DNA of 31,384 nucleotides from 630D-37 sp037447295 (lineage in GTDB: Bacteria; Chloroflexota; Anaerolineae; Anaerolineales; Villigracilaceae). The stretch's first letter is position 1. The number at the start of each line of letters is the position of its first letter. The notes below the pieces were generated by a model. The model had not been told where the DNA came from, did no database searches, and saw nothing but the letters and a program-made list of their open reading frames with translations. Shown here one piece after another: positions 6,015-13,303 of this stretch. Where the stretch lies: NCBI GenBank assembly GCA_037447295.1, contig JBBIGZ010000034.1, positions 1 to 31,384 on the forward strand. The letters run 5' to 3'. A program made the position numbers and the translations under genes.

Positions 6015-7967
6015 ATGTCCGAGGCGTTCACATTTGGCGGGCCGATTGTATGGCGTCCTACAGCGGAGTACGTGGAGCGTGCGCATTTGACGGCATTCAT
6101 GCGTAAGCATGGAATTGAAAGCTTCGATGAGCTAATGCGCCGCTCAACGGAAGATGTGGCCTGGTTCACCGAGGCCGTGTTACGCTATCTAGATATTCGC
6201 TTCTTTCATCCCTATGAGAAAGTGATCGATCTCTCCGATGGGATCGCCTTTCCGCGCTGGTGTGTTGGGGGAAAGATGAACATTGTCTATAACTGCGTGG
6301 ATAAATGGGCAGAGCAGGACCCGCATCGCTTGGCGCTGCTTTGGGAGGGAGAAGAAGGAACGGTGCGGAGCATGACCTACGGCGAGCTGCATGCCGAGGT
6401 CAATCGCTGCGCCAATGCACTGCGCGCCTTAGGGCTGCGAAAAGGGGATGCCATTGGTCTATTTATGCCGATGACGCCGGAGATCGCCATCGCTTTGCTG
6501 GCCATCGCACGCATTGGCGGCGTGATCCTGCCCCTTTTCAGCGGCTACGGTGCCGGCGCGGTGATCACGCGCTTGCAAGATGCCGAGGCCAAGGCCCTGT
6601 TCACTGCCGATGGCGCCTTCCGCCGCGGGCGTGCCGTGGAGATGAAAACAATCGCCGATGAGGCCATTGCACAGGTGCCATCCGTGCGCCACGTGATCGT
6701 GCTTCGCCGCAGCGGTCAGCCGGTTCCCATGACGCCGGGGCGGGATCATTGGTGGCATGAGCTGGTGGAAAAACAATCTCCCCAGGCTGAGATCGAGATC
6801 ACAGAAGCAGAAGATCCGCTGATGATCATTTACACTTCCGGCACCACCGGCCGTCCAAAGGGTGCGCTGCACACCCACTGTGGCTTCCCGGTCAAAAGCG
6901 CACAGGATATGGCCTTTGGGATGGATGTGCACACAGACGATCGCATCTTCTGGATGACCGATATGGGCTGGATGATGGGTCCCTGGCTGGTCTTCGGGGC
7001 GTTGATCCTGGGGGCGACCTTTTTCCTCTATGATGGAGCGCCGGATTACCCGGCCGTGGATCGCGTTTGGGCGTTGGTAGAACGCCATCAGCTAACGCAT
7101 TTAGGACTTTCACCGACCTTCGTGCGCTCGATCATCCCGCACGGGGCGGAACAGGCGCACAAACACGATCTTTCGTCCCTGCGCTTCTTCGGCAGCACCG
7201 GTGAACCCTGGAACCCTGATCCGTGGATGTGGCTCTTCCAAGAAGTGGGCGAAGGGAAACGGCCGATCATTAACTATTCCGGTGGGACAGAAATCTCCGG
7301 CGGGATCGTGATGGGCAACCCCATTCTGCCGCTGAAGCCTTGTGCTTTTTCCGCGCCTTGTCCGGGAATAGCGGCGGATGTTTTCGATGAGGAGGGGCGT
7401 TCGGTACGTGGTCAGGTGGGCGAGCTGGTGATTAAGGCACCCTGGATCGGGATGACGCGTGGCTTTTGGAAGGATCGCCAGCGCTATTTGGATACATATT
7501 GGTCACGCTGGCCAAACGTCTGGGTACATGGGGATTTTGCCGCCGTGGACGAGGATGGATTATGGTATATCCTGGGGCGCTCAGACGATACGCTGAAGAT
7601 CGCCGGCAAGCGGCTGGGGCCGGCCGAAGTGGAATCGGTGGTAGTGCAGCATCCGGATGTGGTGGAAGCGGCGGCGATCGGCGTTCCGGATGAAATCAAG
7701 GGAATGGCGCTGGTGTTGTTCGTCGTACTCCGCCCACAGGTGACGCCGAGCGAGGCGCTACGGCAGGAAATTCATCAGCAAGTAGTCGAAGCGATGGGGA
7801 AAGCATTGGCGCCCAAAGCGGTGCTCTTCGTCTCCGATCTGCCAAAGACGCGCAACGCCAAAGTGATGCGCCGTATGATCCGCGCCGCTTACCTGGGACA
7901 GGACCCCGGCGATACCAGCTCGCTGGTCAATCCGGAAGCAGTTGAGGATATTCGCAAGGCAAGATAA
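6015..7967 (+). CDS. Acetyl-CoA synthetase-like AMP-forming acyl-CoA ligase
   Basis: Activates acetate or a related short acid with ATP and CoA through an acyl-adenylate. The ATG at 6015 follows AGGAGG by 5 nt. A GTG at 6009 overlaps the SD and is unlikely. The protein has 650 residues, the usual ACS size. Motifs in order are an N-terminal ACS cap (about 1-110), the P-loop Y-T-S-G-T-T-G-R-P-K-G at 273-283, W-M-T-D-M-G-W-M-M-G near 315, Y-S-G-G-T-E-I-S-G-G near 420, G-R-S-D-D-T-L-K-I-A-G-K-R-L-G-P-A-E-V-E near 525-545, and P-K-T-R-N-A-K-V-M-R-R near the end. The last contains the catalytic, acetylation-regulated Lys (about 616). The Trp that limits Acs substrates to acetate/propionate is not obvious, so substrate range is uncertain. 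Its stop is 5 nt from the convergent nfi stop. Confidence 0.9.
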   Translation: MSEAFTFGGPIVWRPTAEYVERAHLTAFMRKHGIESFDELMRRSTEDVAWFTEAVLRYLDIRFFHPYEKVIDLSDGIAFPRWCVGGKMNIVYNCVDKWAEQDPHRLALLWEGEEGTVRSMTYGELHAEVNRCANALRALGLRKGDAIGLFMPMTPEIAIALLAIARIGGVILPLFSGYGAGAVITRLQDAEAKALFTADGAFRRGRAVEMKTIADEAIAQVPSVRHVIVLRRSGQPVPMTPGRDHWWHELVEKQSPQAEIEITEAEDPLMIIYTSGTTGRPKGALHTHCGFPVKSAQDMAFGMDVHTDDRIFWMTDMGWMMGPWLVFGALILGATFFLYDGAPDYPAVDRVWALVERHQLTHLGLSPTFVRSIIPHGAEQAHKHDLSSLRFFGSTGEPWNPDPWMWLFQEVGEGKRPIINYSGGTEISGGIVMGNPILPLKPCAFSAPCPGIAADVFDEEGRSVRGQVGELVIKAPWIGMTRGFWKDRQRYLDTYWSRWPNVWVHGDFAAVDEDGLWYILGRSDDTLKIAGKRLGPAEVESVVVQHPDVVEAAAIGVPDEIKGMALVLFVVLRPQVTPSEALRQEIHQQVVEAMGKALAPKAVLFVSDLPKTRNAKVMRRMIRAAYLGQDPGDTSSLVNPEAVEDIRKAR

Positions 7968-7972
7968 GGGCC

Positions 7973-8653
7973 TTATAGTAGAGGCAATTGCGCCATGCCA
8001 CGGGTTAGGTGGTGCGCCAGACGCGTGGGCTCCGGCAGCCGATAGCCGCGACAGGTGCTAAGGGTCAGCTGAACGGCCTGCGGCAGGTCCATGCGATGAC
8101 CGGGCGAAACATACACCGGTTTCACTCCGGCGCGCGTGCGCACGACGGCGCCGATGATCTCATTGCCTTCTTCGGCATAGAGATAGGCAAAATCCCCCAC
8201 GTTTTCGCCAGGCATGGCGTGATGACCATAGAGACGGGATTTGGCCACCCCCAAGGTCGGCCTATCCAGCCATAGGCCCAGGTGGGCGGCAATGCCCATG
8301 CGTCGCGGATGAGCGATTCCCTGGCCATCGAATATGACGACATCCGGCAAGACGGTGAGGCGTTCCCAGGCTTTGAGCACCAGCGGGCCTTCGCGAAAGG
8401 TGAGCAGGCCGGGGATATAGGGATAGGTGACCTGATCTTCGATCACCACGGTATCCAGCATTTCCAGGGACGGATAGGAGAGCACGATAACGGCACACCG
8501 CCCATGTGCGCCCTGTACCCCAACGTCGACGCCGGCAATGCTTCGGATGGGATGAGGAGCCCAGGTCAGGATGAGTTGCGCCTGCAGCGCACGCTGAAGG
8601 GCCGCGGCTTGCTCCGGGGGCAGGTCCCAAGCATGAAGGGGCTGAATGCTCAT
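7973..8653 (-). CDS. nfi: Endonuclease V (deoxyinosine 3'-endonuclease)
   Basis: Repairs deaminated bases by nicking one phosphodiester 3' to deoxyinosine. The 226-residue form starting at 8653 carries the metal-binding acidic residues Asp43 (A-G-V-D-V), Glu88 (F-R-E-G-P) and Asp109 (D-G-Q-G), His186 (G-H-R-M-D), and the P-Y-I-P-G wedge motif at 78-82. I prefer 8653 because the protein then begins like the family (W-D-L-P-P-E-Q-A). Upstream starts at 8665 and 8707 exist, but 8707 would overlap the MFS gene. The gene follows the MFS gene by 16 nt and is probably co-transcribed with it. It converges on acs with almost no intergenic space. Confidence 0.93.
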   Translation of the reverse strand: MSIQPLHAWDLPPEQAAALQRALQAQLILTWAPHPIRSIAGVDVGVQGAHGRCAVIVLSYPSLEMLDTVVIEDQVTYPYIPGLLTFREGPLVLKAWERLTVLPDVVIFDGQGIAHPRRMGIAAHLGLWLDRPTLGVAKSRLYGHHAMPGENVGDFAYLYAEEGNEIIGAVVRTRAGVKPVYVSPGHRMDLPQAVQLTLSTCRGYRLPEPTRLAHHLTRGMAQLPLL

Positions 8654-8669
8654 GTCTTTTCCCATCCTT

Positions 8670-9824
8670 TTATACCCTATTAGAAGCTTGTACCCGTTGG
8701 AGAGCAAGTAGGGCGAAAAGATTGAACAAGACAGCGATCAGGGTGATGATGCCGAATCCCCAGCGATAGTAGAGCCAGGTGGAAAGAAAGGCGCCCAGGG
8801 CACGTCCGATGGAATGACCGCTCAGGTTGAAGGCCATGGTAGTGGCACGGGCATCCGGGCGCATTTCGGTCATCAGCGGTACATGGCTGACCATGACATA
8901 TTCGAAAGTGATATAGAAGAGGAAGAGGCCGATCAGGGCGCCGGTTTGTGTGCGACCGAGGATCGGCAGTGCTAAGGCAGCGAGGATGTTGCCGAGGAGA
9001 CCGAGGATGAGGGAGCGGGGTTTGCCGAGGCGATCGGTGAGCAGCGCGACCAGGCCTTCGCCGCTCAGTTCCGAAAGGCCGATGACCGCCGAGGCAGCTC
9101 CTAAGGCCAGGATTTGCAGATGGAAAGATTCTTCCAGCCAGACGCCGAAGATCAGGTTAACCAACTCATTGGCCGCGCTGGCCCAGGTGGCGATCGAGAT
9201 GGCGGCCAGGGTGGGCAGATCGCGCAGGACGTGAGAAAAATGCGCCCAGGGATGATCGGACGGGCGATGATGAGGGTCTCGATCGGAGATGAACAGGAAA
9301 ACTGCCAGGAACATGACCGCGGCAATGGCGAGCAGGAACGGAAAGGGAGCTTTCCAACCGAAACGGGCAATCATCCAGCCCATGAAGGGAATGCCCAAAA
9401 TGAAGGCCAGCGACCAGCCGATCTCGGTGATCGCCAGGGCAAGGCCACGCCGGGCATAGGAGACCCGATCGCCGAGGTAGGCTTGTATGGATGGATCGAA
9501 AAGGTATTTGCCGATCAGGCCGAGGAAGAGGGCAAAGGCAAAAGTGAGGAAGGATGGGAAAAAGGCGAAGAGTGCCATGCCTAGGCCGAATAGGAGAATG
9601 CCGCCTAACATACCGAACTTTCGTCCGCGGTGATCGGCAATGGAGGAGATCAGCGGCACGCCGATGCCGAGAAAGGCACGCGCTCCCACCAGCATGGAGA
9701 GGGTGCTCAGGTCAACGCCCAGGCCGCGAGCAAACGTGCTCAAGAACGGATAGACCATGCGGTAGGCGGTATTGAAAACCGTGCGCAGCAGCATGAAGAA
9801 GAGGAGTTGGAAGTAGAGCGACAT
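8670..9824 (-). CDS. MFS transporter
   Basis: A 384-residue polytopic membrane protein with about twelve hydrophobic segments in two halves. The MFS motif A equivalent, A-D-H-R-G-R-K-F-G, lies between TM2 and TM3 (about 63-71). A related D-R-L-G-K-P-R-S loop lies in the second half, after TM8 (about 260). The central loop is hydrophilic (D-R-D-P-H-H-R-P-S-D, about 185-195). The substrate is unknown; its membership in any drug or sugar subfamily cannot be judged from the sequence. No SD precedes the ATG, but a TATCAT -10-like box lies exactly 7 nt upstream, so the mRNA may be leaderless. The nfi gene follows on the same strand. Confidence 0.87.
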   Translation of the reverse strand: MSLYFQLLFFMLLRTVFNTAYRMVYPFLSTFARGLGVDLSTLSMLVGARAFLGIGVPLISSIADHRGRKFGMLGGILLFGLGMALFAFFPSFLTFAFALFLGLIGKYLFDPSIQAYLGDRVSYARRGLALAITEIGWSLAFILGIPFMGWMIARFGWKAPFPFLLAIAAVMFLAVFLFISDRDPHHRPSDHPWAHFSHVLRDLPTLAAISIATWASAANELVNLIFGVWLEESFHLQILALGAASAVIGLSELSGEGLVALLTDRLGKPRSLILGLLGNILAALALPILGRTQTGALIGLFLFYITFEYVMVSHVPLMTEMRPDARATTMAFNLSGHSIGRALGAFLSTWLYYRWGFGIITLIAVLFNLFALLALQRVQASNRV

Positions 9825-9831
9825 GCAGCAA

Positions 9832-9837
9832 ATGATA
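9832..9837 (-). promoter_or_regulatory. Putative leaderless -10 box for the MFS gene
   Basis: TATCAT on the minus strand ends 7 nt before the ATG at 9824, with no SD between. Transcription would start at or next to the initiation codon. The -35 is poor. Confidence 0.35.
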
Positions 9838-9942
9838 ACATGGACACAGTACAGAAATTGGTGGCAAAGCTCTTTGCTGTTTATCTGTCACTTTTTGCCT
9901 TTAAAAACATCCAAGCAAGCAGACCTTCTTCAGGAGAATTCT

Positions 9943-10410
9943 ATGGCGAGCAAGCATTCTAAGTCCAAGCATCAAAAACTTCCCAAAACGCAGCAATCTC
10001 TCTATCGCATTTGGCTGCCGGCCGCGCTGGCAATTGTGGCATTGGGCCTCTTCCTGGGTCTTGGATTCTTCCGGTCATCGGCGCCTGCCGCAACGCGCAC
10101 CCTGCCGGCAGAAATTTCGGTGCAGGAGGCCTATCGTTTGTACCAGGATGGCTATTTCCTGCTCGATGTACGCACGCAAGAGGAGTGGGATACCTTTCAC
10201 GTGCCGAATGCCACGCTTATCCCGCTCGATCAGCTGCCGAATCAGTTAAGCGAACTGCCGAAGGATAAGCCGATCCTGGTAATTTGCCGCTCGGGCAATC
10301 GTAGCCAAGTCGGAAGAGATATTTTGCTTGAAAACGGTTTTGAGGCCACAAGCATCAGTGGCGGCATTCTCGCCTGGCAGGCCGCCGGCTATCCGATCGT
10401 CACACCGTAA
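9943..10410 (+). CDS. Membrane-anchored rhodanese-like domain protein
   Basis: A 155-residue protein. The start at 9943 has CAGGAG 7-8 nt upstream. A longer in-frame ORF from 9823 has no SD and no family similarity in its first 40 residues. A basic N-tail is followed by one membrane helix at about 24-43, then a single rhodanese domain (57-155). L-D-V-R-T-Q-E-E-W is at 74-82, and the active-site loop C-R-S-G-N-R-S begins at Cys115. The C-terminal G-G-I-L-A-W-Q-A-A-G-Y-P is typical. The domain probably faces outside the membrane (N-in orientation from the positive residues). Sulfur transfer or redox roles are usual for the family, but the substrate is unknown. A strong terminator follows 5 nt after the stop. 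Confidence 0.88.
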   Translation: MASKHSKSKHQKLPKTQQSLYRIWLPAALAIVALGLFLGLGFFRSSAPAATRTLPAEISVQEAYRLYQDGYFLLDVRTQEEWDTFHVPNATLIPLDQLPNQLSELPKDKPILVICRSGNRSQVGRDILLENGFEATSISGGILAWQAAGYPIVTP

Positions 10411-10415
10411 ATAAA

Positions 10416-10441
10416 AACAGGCCTGCTTTGACAGGCCTGTT
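10416..10441. terminator. Terminator between convergent rhodanese and AOR genes
   Basis: A perfect 10-bp stem, AACAGGCCTG (10416-10425) with CAGGCCTGTT (10432-10441), surrounds a 6-nt loop. On the minus strand it is followed by a T-rich tract (complement of 10411-10417), so it is strongest for the AOR operon. It may also stop the rhodanese transcript. Confidence 0.85.
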
Positions 10442-10458
10442 CTCCATCAGGGGATCGC

Positions 10459-12282
10459 TTACGCTTCCAGACCCAGTTCCTGTAACTTCTGAGGGGTTGG
10501 CCAGCCTTTCTCATCCCAGCCGCGGGAAGCATAATAGGCCGGAAGCATCTTATCCAGCTCCACCACCTTGCCTTTGGCCGGCCCTTCCGGCAACGGTTCA
10601 TGAAGCATACGCGGCGGGAGGGTATCTTCGGTGGAGCCGGCTTTGAGCACAAAGAGCCGTTCCAGGTTATAGATGCGCTCGCCGGCTTTGAGCACTTCTT
10701 CGGGGGTGTAATCTACGCCGGTGGTCAGCTTCATCAGTTGCGCCAGGCGCGTGGGCAGGATCATGCGCTCTTTGGTGAAAACATAGCGCACGGCCAGGAA
10801 AACGCACAGGCCGGAAGAATCGATCAGAGCAAAGGCATCCTGGAAGCGGTGGACCAGTTCGGCCTTATCTTCGGATGTGAGGGGATCGATCTTGACCGGA
10901 ACGCCGAAGACCTCTTCATAGGCCACATCGCCTTCCATGTGCGAGGCGCCCTTGTTCGAGGTGGCATAAAGCAAGCCCATGCCCTGTGAACCGCGCGGAT
11001 CGTAGCCGGGGAATTCTTGCTTGCGCGCTGTGACGGCGATCTCCGGGTGACCGTATTTCTCGGCCAGACGATAGCTCCCTTCGGCCAATTCATCGCCAAA
11101 GCCCTCGCGGTAGGCCATTTTGCGGATCATCTCGATCAGCGCATCGGCATCGCCAAAACGCAAAGGTTGCCCGATGCGCTCTTCGGGAATATAACCTTTT
11201 TCGTACATCTCCATAGCAGCGGCGACGGTCATGCCGGCAGAAATGGTATCCAAGCCGAGCTCATTGCAGAGGTAGTTGGCTTTGGTCAAAGCCGCCAGGT
11301 CGCTGACGCCACAGGCGCTGCCAAGGGAAGCGATCGTCTCGTATTCGGGGCCTTCGCCTTCGCCGGCATATTTGCCATCCGGAACGCGGGTCACCCGGCC
11401 ACAGGCGATCGGGCAACGATAGCAGGGCTTATGGCGCACGAGATATTTTTCGCGCAGTGCCACACCGTCGATCTGGGAAACATGCTCAAAGACGCCGGTC
11501 TGCCAGTTATAGGTGGGCAGGATGCCCAGTGTGTTGGTCACCTGTGGGACGTAAGCGGTGCCGTAAATGCGCAGGTTAGAGCCTTTTTTGACATCTGCGC
11601 CGACTTCCTTTGAAATGGTCACGCTAAGATCGCGCATTGCCTGCTCATCGAACATCGGCGGGTCTTTGCGCCCCATCACCACCACGGCCTTGAGATTCTT
11701 GCTCCCCATCACCGCGCCCACGCCGGAGCGGGCCGCGGCGCGATGCTTATCGTTCATGATGGCGGCCATCAGCGCCAGGTTCTCCCCTGCCGGGCCGATG
11801 CAGGCGACTTTGGCTTCGGGATCGGTCTCGGCCAGCACGCGGTCAGTCGTCTGGTGCACGTCCAATCCCCAGAGATGCGCCGCCGAGCGGATTTCAACCT
11901 GGTCCTCGTTGATCCAAACGTAGACCGGCTCTGAGGCGCGCCCTTCAAAGATGAACATATCGAAACCGGTGCGCTTCATCCAGGTGGGAAAATCGCCGCC
12001 GGAATTCGAATGGGCGAGGGCGTCGGTCAGAGGGGATTTGGTGATTACCATGTAGCGGTTCCCGGTCGGAGCCGGCGTGCCGGTCAGCGGGCCGGTGGCG
12101 AAAATGAGCTTATTCTGCGGCGAAAGCGGGTCGACAAGCGGATCGACTTCATCGTACAGGTAACGGATCGCCCAGCCGCGGCCGCCGAGGTAGTCCTTTG
12201 CCCGCTGTGGGTCCACGGTCTCGATCCGCACGCGGCGTTGGGTCAGGTCAACGCGCAAAATCCTTCCATGCCAGCCATACAT
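10459..12282 (-). CDS. Aldehyde ferredoxin oxidoreductase family protein (W/Mo-bis-pterin enzyme)
   Basis: A 607-residue enzyme, full AOR length. The N-terminal domain carries pterin contacts (Y-L-G-G-R-G at 31-36, F-A-T-G-P-L-T-G at 61-68, N-S-G-G-D-F at 93-98). The [4Fe-4S] ligands are Cys287, Cys290 and Cys294 in C-Y-R-C-P-I-A-C plus Cys493 in S-S-G-L-C. The D-x-x-S-x-G-M segment and G-E-G-P-E-Y-E-T near 308-317 are also typical. The family oxidises aldehydes to acids with reduction of ferredoxin, in the cytoplasm. AGGAGG precedes the ATG, and a MoaD-like sulfur carrier lies 24 nt upstream in the same operon, which fits a need for extra molybdopterin. Substrate specificity (AOR, FOR or GOR type) is not resolved. 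Confidence 0.95.
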   Translation of the reverse strand: MYGWHGRILRVDLTQRRVRIETVDPQRAKDYLGGRGWAIRYLYDEVDPLVDPLSPQNKLIFATGPLTGTPAPTGNRYMVITKSPLTDALAHSNSGGDFPTWMKRTGFDMFIFEGRASEPVYVWINEDQVEIRSAAHLWGLDVHQTTDRVLAETDPEAKVACIGPAGENLALMAAIMNDKHRAAARSGVGAVMGSKNLKAVVVMGRKDPPMFDEQAMRDLSVTISKEVGADVKKGSNLRIYGTAYVPQVTNTLGILPTYNWQTGVFEHVSQIDGVALREKYLVRHKPCYRCPIACGRVTRVPDGKYAGEGEGPEYETIASLGSACGVSDLAALTKANYLCNELGLDTISAGMTVAAAMEMYEKGYIPEERIGQPLRFGDADALIEMIRKMAYREGFGDELAEGSYRLAEKYGHPEIAVTARKQEFPGYDPRGSQGMGLLYATSNKGASHMEGDVAYEEVFGVPVKIDPLTSEDKAELVHRFQDAFALIDSSGLCVFLAVRYVFTKERMILPTRLAQLMKLTTGVDYTPEEVLKAGERIYNLERLFVLKAGSTEDTLPPRMLHEPLPEGPAKGKVVELDKMLPAYYASRGWDEKGWPTPQKLQELGLEA

Positions 12283-12306
12283 GATATGCCTCCTGAGATA
12301 GATACT

Positions 12307-12546
12307 TTAACCACCGGCAATAGCCGAAAAGGCTGCTACTGTATCTCCCTCTTGCAAAGGGGTATCCAGAGAAACGGTGCGACCGTTGAGCACGATCACG
12401 CTGCTATCATCGAGGGGAATGCCAAACGGTTCGAGCACTTGAACCACAGTTGTGCCTTCTGCGACTTCCAGTTCCACCGTATCGCCGCGAGTTCCGGGGG
12501 GAAGATGTTGACGGTAAGTAGCGATCAGCTTCACTCGCACGCGCAT
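12307..12546 (-). CDS. MoaD/ThiS-family sulfur carrier protein
   Basis: A 79-residue beta-grasp protein ending in the obligatory Gly-Gly (S-A-I-A-G-G). It has V-V-Q-V-L-E-P-F-G-I-P near 36-46, V-L-N-G-R-T-V near 55-61 and L-Q-E-G-D-T-V-A-A-F near 66-75. The C-terminal thiocarboxylate donates sulfur to molybdopterin (MoaD) or thiazole (ThiS). Position directly before an AOR gene favours the molybdopterin/tungstopterin role. The ATG at 12546 is chosen. A TTG at 12555 is also in frame but overlaps the -10-like TATAAT. No SD is seen; the TATAAT lies 8 nt before the ATG, suggesting a leaderless internal promoter at the end of the PHP gene. Confidence 0.85.
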   Translation of the reverse strand: MRVRVKLIATYRQHLPPGTRGDTVELEVAEGTTVVQVLEPFGIPLDDSSVIVLNGRTVSLDTPLQEGDTVAAFSAIAGG

Positions 12547-12554
12547 CGTGCGCA

Positions 12555-12560
12555 ATTATA
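12555..12560 (-). promoter_or_regulatory. Putative leaderless -10 box for moaD-AOR
   Basis: A perfect TATAAT on the minus strand contains the TAA stop of the PHP gene and ends 8 nt before the moaD ATG. No SD or good -35 is present. Confidence 0.45.
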
Positions 12561-13218
12561 CCCCAGACCTTCGTCGACGCTTGCGCCAAACGGCATAGCG
12601 CGAAAACAGGTGCACCCACGGTGGCGAAAGTCGCGCCCGGACCTGAGCCTGGGATAGCAGACGGCGAAAGGCCTCGGCCGAATCAAACGGCGGGAGGAGC
12701 AGCGAGGCATGCCCGATCTCCCAGGCAGTGTGCGCATCCGAGCCGACCGTGATCGGGATGCCGCGCTCCCGCGCCAGCTGTTGCGCCTGAGCATTGAACT
12801 CCGGCAGAAAGCAGCGGGCATTGAAGCCTTCGACCGCATCCACCAGAGGCAGAATTTCCAACAGATCGGGTAACTTCCAGTGGCCTTTGCGAAAGCGATC
12901 AAAAGGATGCGAAACGCTGATCACAGCGCCCTGCTCGCGCAGCCGATGGATGGTCTCTTGCGGTGAAAGCCCCGGCGGGATTTCCTCTTGGACGAAAAAG
13001 GCCAGTAGTTCGCCGCGAGTGGTCATGATCTCTTCGCCGATGATCACCCGATTGGGATCGATGGCATATGCTTCGAGCGCGCCACGGATGGTATTGTGAT
13101 CGGTGATGGCGATCTTATCAATGCCGCGCCGCAGGCAGGTCTGAAGCAACGCGTCCGGACGGAGGAGCGAATCTTCAGAATAGTAGGTGTGGGAGTGGAG
13201 TTCAAGTTGCCAAAGCAT
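12556..13218 (-). CDS. PHP-domain metal-dependent phosphoesterase
   Basis: A 220-residue protein from the ATG at 13218, just before the canonical first PHP motif (L-E-L-H-S-H-T-Y-Y-S, 5-14). The other metal-binding motifs follow: I-T-D-H-N-T near 42-47, G-E-E-I-M-T near 61-66, I-S-V-S-H-P-F-D near 98-106 and V-G-S-D-A-H near 161-166. This resembles stand-alone PHP proteins (YciV/TrpH-like 5'-nucleotidases, histidinol-phosphatase-like), but the substrate is unknown. A start at 13314 would read through a low-complexity octamer array and is rejected. The stop codon overlaps the -10 box of moaD. A functional link to AOR is not evident, and the two may simply be adjacent. Confidence 0.87.
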   Translation of the reverse strand: MLWQLELHSHTYYSEDSLLRPDALLQTCLRRGIDKIAITDHNTIRGALEAYAIDPNRVIIGEEIMTTRGELLAFFVQEEIPPGLSPQETIHRLREQGAVISVSHPFDRFRKGHWKLPDLLEILPLVDAVEGFNARCFLPEFNAQAQQLARERGIPITVGSDAHTAWEIGHASLLLPPFDSAEAFRRLLSQAQVRARLSPPWVHLFSRYAVWRKRRRRSGV

Positions 13219-13224
13219 GGTGGT

Positions 13225-13256
13225 GGTTGGTCGGTTAGTCGGGTGGTCGGGTGGGT
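13225..13256. repeat. Four 8-nt tandem units upstream of the PHP gene
   Basis: Units GGTTGGTC (13225), GGTTAGTC (13233), GGGTGGTC (13241) and GGGTGGGT (13249) run head to tail. On the minus strand the consensus is GACYAMCC, close to the octamer array at 31121-31152. The array lies in the divergent gap between the PHP and GT-C-like genes. Confidence 0.65.
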
Positions 13257-13290
13257 GTTTTGGTTTGCATCGAATTCTACCAGCTTCAGG

Positions 13291-13296
13291 TATACT
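13291..13296 (+). promoter_or_regulatory. Putative leaderless -10 box for the GT-C-like gene
   Basis: TATACT ends exactly 7 nt before the ATG at 13304 and no SD lies between. TTGCAT at 13265-13270 is a possible but badly spaced (20 nt) -35. Confidence 0.4.
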
Positions 13297-13303
13297 TGCA
13301 GCC

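Noticed and set aside
7964..7976. ATAAGGGCCTTAT between acs and nfi as a terminator
   Set aside because: The dyad has a single-base centre and cannot fold into a usable hairpin; there is no T-tract.
11017..11613. 198-codon plus-strand frame inside the AOR gene
   Set aside because: Antisense shadow of a fully conserved AOR reading frame.
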